From: Gemmatimonadota bacterium
Lineage (GTDB): Bacteria > JBHIER01 > G020348925
Direction: 5' to 3'
Length of the DNA: 60,802 nt
Assembly: GCA_020348925.1 (NCBI GenBank)
Contig: CP070758.1
Span: forward strand, 1,074,237-1,135,038
Below the pieces are notes generated by a model that was not told the origin of the DNA, did not search any database, and saw only the letters and a program-made list of their open reading frames with translations. Every line of letters begins with the position of its first letter. Position 1 is the first letter of the stretch. Positions 54,833 to 60,802 of the stretch are shown piece by piece. A program made the translations under genes and the position numbers.

Positions 54833-57277
54833 ATGCTTCATCATATGATCTCAAAGTTGGGGATAATCAGTGCAATAATGGGTCTTGTTTCTTCTGTGCT
54901 GTTGGCAGAGAATTTGACTCTGAACTTAAGCTCAAAGGATTATTCCATAGTTGAATTGGAAGATGGCCAACAGACGATCCAAATGGAAGACTTTGGGTAT
55001 CTTCTGGATCCAGGGAAACCCCTGCTGCCGGCAAAAGTATTCATGATCGCTCTACCGCCTGGGGCAGAGGTGCTGAATGCAGCTATTACTGGAATGAGTC
55101 CCATCGAACTCCCTGGAACATATAGAATAGAGCCAGCTCCGCCAATCGTGCCTTCGGATAACAGAAGGGAGTTGGTGAAAAGGTTGATACGAGAATGGAA
55201 AGAAAACTATGATGCTACGTATTCATCTGATCAAATCTACCCTGAAAAAGTTGGAGAATATCTGGGACCGGGAGGCTTGAGGAAATATACCTTTGCTAAG
55301 ATAAGTTTCTTCCCCTTTGCCTTTCGACCAGTATCAGGAAAACTTGTGTACTACCCTTCTGCTATTGTATCCATAGACTATACATTACCTTTGTCAGACA
55401 ACTCAAAAGCTCTTGAAGTAGGACGACTCCTTTCGGACACATTAGGAGACGATCGTGCTTCTCGGTTATTGGTCAATTTTTCTCAAGCGAGCCGTTGGTA
55501 TGCTCCGGAGAAGAGAGATGAAGTTCAAAACACAACCTATGACTATGTGATCATCACCACTCCTGAATTGGAAGATGCGGTTGAACCTTTGATGAAATGG
55601 AAACAAGGAATAGGTTTCAGTGTAAAGGTGATCACTATTGCCTGGATTGATGAAAACTATACCGGATTTGATATGGCTGAGATGATTAGGAATTTTCTCA
55701 AGGATAAGTATCCTGCATCTGAGTGGGGAATTCAATATGTTCTTATTGTGGGAGACATAAGCGATATTCCCATGAGATACTGTTTTCCTGATCCTGATAA
55801 TCATGTATTTACACCGGACGATCTTTATGATAATGCCTATATTAGTGGAGAAGTTCCTACCGATTATTATTATGCTGATTTGACTGGAAACTGGGACTCA
55901 GATGGAGATGGATATTATGGAGAGTTTCGTCAAGATGAAGAAGTAGATTTTGTTTCTGAGGTTTGGATTGGACGAATACCGTTAAGCGATTGGTTGACTG
56001 TTAATAATATCTGTAAGAAAATTGCACTATTTGAGAGCGACGTTGGTTCTTGGAAAAACAATGCTCTACTTCTTGGTGCAATAACGTTCTATAACTTCGA
56101 AGACGGCGATCCACACTATAGCAAAACTGATGAAGCCGGTGTGATGGAAGACATGAAAACATTTTTATTAGAGGGATGGAATTGCACACGGATGTATGAA
56201 AAAGATGGATTAGATCCATCGTCATTTACATGTGAGACTCCGCTGACTCAAGACAATGTAGTATCATATTGGTCAACAAATCAATATGGTATTGTAACTT
56301 GGTCGTCGCATGGATGGGTAAATAACGCTGCTCGTGTAGTCTGGGAACAGGATAATGGAAATGGCTTTCCTGAATGGGCAGAGGATGAATTGCATGGATA
56401 TCCATTTATTGAAAACGCAAATACAGCCTCATTAGATGATGACTATCCCTCAATAGTTTTCGGCTCGGCTTGTATGAATTCATATCCTGAAGTTGACAAT
56501 CTCGGTACAAGATTATTGGAAAGGGGTTCTTCAAGCATAGTGGCGGCTACCCGTGCTGTGGCAGGTCCTTTTGGTAGACAACACAAGGATGTAGGTGGGA
56601 ATATCTCATGTAACTACTATTTCTTTCATTATATTATTAGTGAGGAGAATAAAGTTGGAGAAGCACTCTTCAACTCAAAAAACTATTACCATGACCATTT
56701 CTTATCTTCAGGTTTCTGGGACTATCAGAATCTGTACGCAAATTGTTTATACGGTGATCCGGCATTGGTTAGGGAAGGTATACCAAAAGATTCTCAATCA
56801 CTCACTATTCTCAATAATTTCATGCCTCCAGCTTTTGTTGGTTTTGCGTATAGCGAGCCCCTTCTGGCTGTGGGTGGAACACCTCCGTATCACTGGAATT
56901 TGACTGATGGATCCGTGCCCGATGGAATATCGCTTGATACTCTTTCAGGGGTCATTTTAGGAACACCAACAGTTGTCGAAACGACTACCTTCACTATTGA
57001 GGTAACAGACGCCGAACACAAAACAGACTTTCAAGATTTCTCTATGACTACTTCTATTGGAAAGAAGGGCGATGTAAATGCAGACATGCAGATTAACGCT
57101 GTCGATATGCTTCAGGCAGTAAATATACTGACAAGAAGTTACTCACCGACTCATTTTGAAATGTGGGCTGCTGATTGTAATGGTCCAGTTGGAAATTGTG
57201 ACGGTGATGGAGTAATTAATGTATTAGATATTGTTAAATTTGTGAGATTTATTTTAACTTTGGAGGAATGTCCTTAA
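54833..57277 (+). CDS. Secreted C25 (gingipain-like) cysteine protease with Ig and dockerin domains
   Basis: About 814 residues; GGGAGGTG lies 6 nt before the ATG at 54833. Signal peptide, a gingipain-type N-terminal beta region, then a Peptidase_C25 domain (about 236-645) with VLIVGDISDIP, the catalytic His in VTWSSHGWV (about 493) and Cys in IVFGSACMNSYP (about 547). A He_PIG-type Ig domain (FVGFAYSEPLLAVGG) and a dockerin (GDVNADMQINAVD; DGDGVINVLD) follow. The same Ig-dockerin tail ends the metalloprotease at 1758-4655. Likely cleaves extracellular proteins. It pairs with the S41 gene as a two-gene cassette. Confidence 0.9.
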   Translation: MLHHMISKLGIISAIMGLVSSVLLAENLTLNLSSKDYSIVELEDGQQTIQMEDFGYLLDPGKPLLPAKVFMIALPPGAEVLNAAITGMSPIELPGTYRIEPAPPIVPSDNRRELVKRLIREWKENYDATYSSDQIYPEKVGEYLGPGGLRKYTFAKISFFPFAFRPVSGKLVYYPSAIVSIDYTLPLSDNSKALEVGRLLSDTLGDDRASRLLVNFSQASRWYAPEKRDEVQNTTYDYVIITTPELEDAVEPLMKWKQGIGFSVKVITIAWIDENYTGFDMAEMIRNFLKDKYPASEWGIQYVLIVGDISDIPMRYCFPDPDNHVFTPDDLYDNAYISGEVPTDYYYADLTGNWDSDGDGYYGEFRQDEEVDFVSEVWIGRIPLSDWLTVNNICKKIALFESDVGSWKNNALLLGAITFYNFEDGDPHYSKTDEAGVMEDMKTFLLEGWNCTRMYEKDGLDPSSFTCETPLTQDNVVSYWSTNQYGIVTWSSHGWVNNAARVVWEQDNGNGFPEWAEDELHGYPFIENANTASLDDDYPSIVFGSACMNSYPEVDNLGTRLLERGSSSIVAATRAVAGPFGRQHKDVGGNISCNYYFFHYIISEENKVGEALFNSKNYYHDHFLSSGFWDYQNLYANCLYGDPALVREGIPKDSQSLTILNNFMPPAFVGFAYSEPLLAVGGTPPYHWNLTDGSVPDGISLDTLSGVILGTPTVVETTTFTIEVTDAEHKTDFQDFSMTTSIGKKGDVNADMQINAVDMLQAVNILTRSYSPTHFEMWAADCNGPVGNCDGDGVINVLDIVKFVRFILTLEECP

Positions 57278-57487
57278 ATTTTTTCTGTTATTTTTGGAGA
57301 TATCTATCAACATCGTTTACATTCCGGGATTGAAGGATAACTTTGAAAAAAAGTGCTTTCTATCAATATAATGCGTATCTATCTTACCCAATATACTGTG
57401 CTGTTCTCCGTCAATACTTTATACGTGAAATGTGGATTACATATGTTATAATGAGGCTGTCTCAAATGTCTTAAATGTCCGTATTTT
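57278..57487 (+). promoter_or_regulatory. Upstream region of kinase 4 with extended -10 promoter
   Basis: TGTTATAAT at 57444-57452 is an extended -10 element about 125 nt before the kinase 4 ATG. No gene or terminator is evident in this stretch. Confidence 0.45.
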
Positions 57488-57577
57488 TCCCCTTGTTTTT
57501 AAACAAGAAAATGAATAGCTTACGAATAGATCTATCTATCGCTAACTTCCTTTTAACAGGAGGTTTATAAGCAAGCC
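57488..57577 (+). promoter_or_regulatory. 90-nt conserved leader, copy 2 (before kinase 4)
   Basis: Gap-free match to the leader of kinase 1. Here the CTTGTTT-TT-AAACAAG half-sites form a perfect 7-bp palindrome (57492-57507), a candidate operator or hairpin. It ends in AACAGGAGGTTTATAAGCAAG and then the ATG. Confidence 0.65.
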
Positions 57578-59809
57578 ATGATCGGCGAAACTATCTCTCA
57601 CTATAAAATACTGAAAAAACTGGGTGAAGGTGGCATGGGAGTGGTATATAAAGCTAAAGATACCAAACTTGACCGCACAGTTGCACTAAAATTTCTTCCT
57701 CCAGAACTCACCAAAGATCCTAATGCAAAGGAGCGCTTTATTCAAGAGGCAAAAACTGCTTCAGCCCTGCAACACAACAACGTCTCCACTATCCATGAAA
57801 TTGATGAAACTGCTGATGGCCAAATATTCATAAGCATGGACTTCTATGAGGGAGAATCCTTACAAGAGAAGATTGAAAAAGGGTCGCTCGATATAGAAGA
57901 AGCGATTGATATTGGCACTCAGATAGCCGAGGGTCTTCATGAAGCCCATGAAAAGGGAATCGTCCATCGAGATATCAAATCTGCCAATATTATGATCACA
58001 TCCAAAGGGCAGGCGAAGATCATGGACTTCGGTCTGGCCAAGTTGAGAGGGCAGAAAAAACTAACAAAAGAAGGGACGACTGTCGGGACGGTTGCCTACA
58101 TGTCTCCCGAGCAAGCGCGGGGTGATGAAGTCGATCATCGGACGGATGTCTGGTCTCTTGGTGTGGTGCTCTATGAGATGTTGACGGGACATATGCCGTT
58201 CAAGGGTGATTACGACCAGGCACTAATATACTCAATATTGAATGAAGATCCAAAACCACCTTCTTTCTATCGCACAGAAATACCGCCCTACTTAGAACAG
58301 ATCCTCATAAAAATGTTAGAGAAGGAGTCGAAAAATAGGTACCAGACTATGCAGGAGGTACTTGTAGAGTTAAATAAAACAGGTGTTGATTCTTCAACAT
58401 CACAAGAGTGTCAAAAGTCGATAGTCGTTCTGCCCTTTAAAAATATGAGCCCTGACAAAGAAAACGAGTATTTCAGTGATGGCCTTACTGAAGAAATTAT
58501 TACGGACCTTTCAAAGATACATGCACTCCGAGTTATTTCCCGTAATTCTGCAATGATGCTGAAAGGATCTCGAAAATCCACAAAAAATATCGCACGAGAG
58601 TTAAACGTTCAATACGTCTTGGAAGGGAGTGTACGGAAAGCCGGGAATAATCTCCGAATCACTGCGCAGTTGATTGATGCAAAAGATGATACACATCTAT
58701 GGGCAGACAAATATAGTGGGACGCTGGATGATGTTTTTGTGATTCAGGAGAAAGTCTCGAACGAAATCGTTAAAGGCTTGCAGATAAAGTTGAGTCCGGA
58801 AGAAAAAAAAGAAATCGGACAACATCCTATCCAGGATATGCGTGTCATGGAGTGCTGGCTCAGGGCGAAACAGGAGATTCACCACTATACGAAAGAATCT
58901 CTTGATAGGGCTGTTTCCATGATCGAAGATGGTCTGGAAGTAGTCGGTGATAATGCTCTCCTTTACTGGGGCCTCGGATATATTAACTGGTTTTATGTCA
59001 ATTTGGGAATTCATTTGGATACAAAATATTTAAATAGAGCAGAAGAATATGTCAACAGAATATTTGAATTGGACTCTAATTCCTTTTATGGATTTCAATT
59101 ACAGGTTTTGATTGCTTATAAGAGAGGTGATTTTAAAAAGTCGATTGAATACACAAAGCGGGCGCTTGAACTTGAACCGACCAACCCTGAAGCTCTGGAC
59201 CACATTATCTGGATGTATGCAGATGTGGGAAAAACAGAGAATTCTGCTAAATTAATTGACAGGTTATTATCTGTGGATCCTTTGACACCTCACAACCACT
59301 GGGCGGAGGGATTTACCTTGATGGTGAGCGGACACTTAGAGGATTCAGTCAAATCTTTCCGAAAATGCTATGAATTGGAATCTGGAAATTATGTCTGGAG
59401 ATGGGCGTATGCATCAGCACTTTATATGAATAAAGAGTACGATAACGCAGATGCAATAGCAGATCTTGTGGAAAAAGAGGCCTCTAATGATCTTTTGAGC
59501 AGCTTGTTATTATTCACCAAATATGCGATAAGAAGAGATAGTGATAAAGCACTGCGAATGGTTACAGATGATCATCAAGCATTTAGCGATTGGGATGAGT
59601 TGGTGGCCTGGGCACTTGCACAAGGCTATGCGCTAATTAATGAAAAAGAAAAGTCATTGAACTTTCTTGGAAAAGCGGTTAACCGTGGATTTATAAATTA
59701 TCCATTTTTCTCCAGATATGATCCCTTTCTTGAGAACATCCGCGATGAGGAGAGATTCAAGAAATTGATGGAAAAAGTAAAATATGAATGGGAGCATTTT
59801 GAGATATAA
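57578..59809 (+). CDS. Cytosolic Ser/Thr kinase with TolB-like and TPR domains (kinase 4)
   Basis: 743 residues. The kinase domain is complete (GEGGMG, Lys38, DFG 150-152), although the catalytic loop reads HRDIKSAN instead of HRDIKPAN. It passes directly into the TolB-like domain (SIVVLPFKNMSPDKENEYFS, IARELNVQYVLEGSVRKAG) near residue 275 with no membrane helix, unlike kinases 1-3. TPR-like repeats follow. It is therefore probably soluble and senses an intracellular cue. More A+T-rich than kinases 1-2. It lies after the protease cassette and shares its leader with kinase 1. Confidence 0.9.
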   Translation: MIGETISHYKILKKLGEGGMGVVYKAKDTKLDRTVALKFLPPELTKDPNAKERFIQEAKTASALQHNNVSTIHEIDETADGQIFISMDFYEGESLQEKIEKGSLDIEEAIDIGTQIAEGLHEAHEKGIVHRDIKSANIMITSKGQAKIMDFGLAKLRGQKKLTKEGTTVGTVAYMSPEQARGDEVDHRTDVWSLGVVLYEMLTGHMPFKGDYDQALIYSILNEDPKPPSFYRTEIPPYLEQILIKMLEKESKNRYQTMQEVLVELNKTGVDSSTSQECQKSIVVLPFKNMSPDKENEYFSDGLTEEIITDLSKIHALRVISRNSAMMLKGSRKSTKNIARELNVQYVLEGSVRKAGNNLRITAQLIDAKDDTHLWADKYSGTLDDVFVIQEKVSNEIVKGLQIKLSPEEKKEIGQHPIQDMRVMECWLRAKQEIHHYTKESLDRAVSMIEDGLEVVGDNALLYWGLGYINWFYVNLGIHLDTKYLNRAEEYVNRIFELDSNSFYGFQLQVLIAYKRGDFKKSIEYTKRALELEPTNPEALDHIIWMYADVGKTENSAKLIDRLLSVDPLTPHNHWAEGFTLMVSGHLEDSVKSFRKCYELESGNYVWRWAYASALYMNKEYDNADAIADLVEKEASNDLLSSLLLFTKYAIRRDSDKALRMVTDDHQAFSDWDELVAWALAQGYALINEKEKSLNFLGKAVNRGFINYPFFSRYDPFLENIRDEERFKKLMEKVKYEWEHFEI

Positions 59810-59812
59810 TGA

Positions 59813-59842
59813 ATGATCGATGAGACTGTAAACTGCGCTTAA
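59813..59842 (+). pseudogene. Short remnant of another kinase start
   Basis: ATG ATC GAT GAG ACT GT matches the kinase 1 start (ATG ATC GGT GAG ACC AT) at 14 of 17 positions. It lies 4 nt after the kinase 4 stop, where a next tandem copy would begin, and then hits a stop (MIDETVNCA). Short, so chance resemblance cannot be excluded. Confidence 0.45.
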
Positions 59843-59904
59843 ATATCTGATATGTTATGTGGTAAAGCAATTGAGGATACATCGCAATTTAATGGGAGGA
59901 CAAA

Positions 59905-60447
59905 ATGATAAAATTTCTCATGATTATTCCTTTGGCTCTGATACTCTCTTTTATGATCGGCTGTCAGGACAGGGAAACAATAGCCACACTTGAAGAATTC
60001 AAAGCCAAGGCAGAGGTTGAAAAGCAGAATAAGGAGATTGTTCGTAAATGGATAGAAGAAGTCAATAAAGAAAATTTTGAACAACTGTTCAGTGAATTAT
60101 GGGCTGAGGACTGTAGACAATATATGAATTCAAATCCAGAACCCATAGACAATGAACAATTTAAACAAATGATTGAACATTTCTATTCAAATTTCCCAGT
60201 CACCACACATGAAATACATGATCTCATAGCGAAGGGAGATATGGTCGTAGCAAGGTTTTCGGCACGAACAACTCATGATGTGGAGTCGTATGGGGTACCG
60301 GCTACCGGCAGGGAACTCGAGTGGAGAGCCATATCCATATTCCAGATATCTGACGGTAAGATACAAACAAGATGGGAAGTTGCGGATATACTAAGCATGT
60401 ACGAACAACTTGGCATGGAGCTTCAAATGAAGAAAGCCAAAAAATAA
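59905..60447 (+). CDS. SnoaL-like lipoprotein
   Basis: 180 residues. Signal peptide with lipobox (LSFMIGC), then a SnoaL-like polyketide-cyclase/NTF2 fold: NKEIVRKWIEEVNKENFEQL, MIEHFYSNFPVTTHEIHDLI, GDMVVARFSARTTHDVESYG, and FQISDGKIQTRWEVADILSM. GGGAGGA precedes the ATG. Unlike the cytosolic NTF2-like proteins at 14.1-14.9 kb, it should be membrane-anchored on the periplasmic or outer face. Ligand unknown. Confidence 0.85.
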   Translation: MIKFLMIIPLALILSFMIGCQDRETIATLEEFKAKAEVEKQNKEIVRKWIEEVNKENFEQLFSELWAEDCRQYMNSNPEPIDNEQFKQMIEHFYSNFPVTTHEIHDLIAKGDMVVARFSARTTHDVESYGVPATGRELEWRAISIFQISDGKIQTRWEVADILSMYEQLGMELQMKKAKK

Positions 60448-60602
60448 AGAGTTGTTTTAGATTTGTGTACGTCACATACTTCTTTAGCCTGTATTATTCA
60501 TAGAATTGGTCTGAATATAAATTAACATGCCTCTTTTATTTGACTTATGAAAGTTAATGGATTTGAACTCCGTTGGTTTATGTTTTCCAAAGAAACCCTG
60601 CA
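60448..60602. other. Short region with no recognised feature
   Basis: Nothing supported between the lipoprotein stop and the double palindrome at 60603. The stretch 60714-60802 also shows no gene. Confidence 0.3.
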
Positions 60603-60713
60603 TGTCATTCCGGTTTTATACCGGAATCTCCTTCGTAGAGAAGAAGTTGAGCCCACCGAGGAGATTCCGGCACGGAGTTTACCCCGTATTCTTTTACGGG
60701 GGCCGGAATGACA
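60603..60713. repeat. Double REP-like element with terminal inverted repeats
   Basis: TGTCATTCCGG (60603-60613) pairs with CCGGAATGACA (60703-60713). Inside, CCGGAATCTCC (60621-60631) pairs with GGAGATTCCGG (60660-60670). This is two inverted REP-like units around a spacer, as in BIME structures; a single unit occurs at 40842-40872. Confidence 0.75.
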
Positions 60714-60802
60714 GCTTGTGAATAGAGCAGGTTAGAGACAAGAAATTGAAAAAAACACATAATCATGGCTGCACCCGACTGGCGAGCGGTATTGCGATTT
60801 GG

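Noticed and set aside
1-60802. CRISPR arrays, tRNA, rRNA, insertion sequences or phage integrases
   Set aside because: I looked for direct-repeat arrays, tRNA T-arm signatures, transposase and integrase motifs and found none I could support by eye; a tRNA scan would be needed to exclude a single tRNA.

Overview
The window looks like a chromosomal piece of an uncultured Gram-negative bacterium. A TonB-dependent receptor, several lipoproteins and an MltF-type transglycosylase indicate an outer membrane. Multi-domain secreted proteases ending in dockerin repeats, an FG-GAP repeat protein, many Ser/Thr kinases fused to TPR domains, and abundant small dispersed palindromes resemble FCB-group candidate phyla (Zixibacteria, KSB1, Marinimicrobia and similar). 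That placement is inference from gene content; no rRNA or tRNA gene was found to confirm it.

Layout. 1-4.7 kb: secreted FG-GAP protein (cut by the window edge) and a HExxH metalloprotease with a C-terminal dockerin. 5-8.7 kb: MltF-like transglycosylase diverging from a secreted protein built of four repeats. 9.2-10.2 kb: zinc-ribbon protein, S21 (rpsU) and a cold-shock protein behind a long leader that recurs before a second zinc-ribbon gene at 24.3 kb. 10.4-12.1 kb: B12-binding radical SAM protein. 12.5 kb: second cold-shock gene with a terminator-like hairpin in its leader. 13-17.8 kb: membrane proteins, two NTF2-fold proteins, a frameshifted gamma-glutamylcyclotransferase-like gene, and a nucleoside transporter. 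18-23.6 kb: methyltransferase, TonB receptor, a HypE C-terminal remnant, radical SAM protein, PEP mutase/isocitrate lyase family enzyme, PKD lipoprotein. 24.8-36.5 kb, mostly housekeeping genes on the plus strand: hisS-aspS; a coiled-coil lipoprotein plus LysM protein behind a near-consensus promoter; then phoH-pgpH-ybeY-two CNNM/CBS proteins. 36.6-44.1 kb, minus strand: amidase, then a set encoding a fused aconitase-type enzyme, LeuC- and LeuD-like subunits, a CitD-CitE fusion and CitF, apparently a citrate or citrate-analogue hydration/cleavage module.

44.8-60.4 kb is the most unusual part: an array of paralogous kinase-TolB-like-TPR genes. Three lie head to tail (the third broken by one nonsense codon), followed by a 26-codon stub of a further copy, then two A+T-richer genes for secreted dockerin proteases (S41 and C25 families), then a fourth kinase lacking the membrane segment, then another stub of a kinase start. 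Kinases 1 and 4 share a 90-nt upstream leader. The array appears to grow and decay by recombination, with a protease cassette placed inside it. A functional link between kinases and proteases is only a hypothesis.
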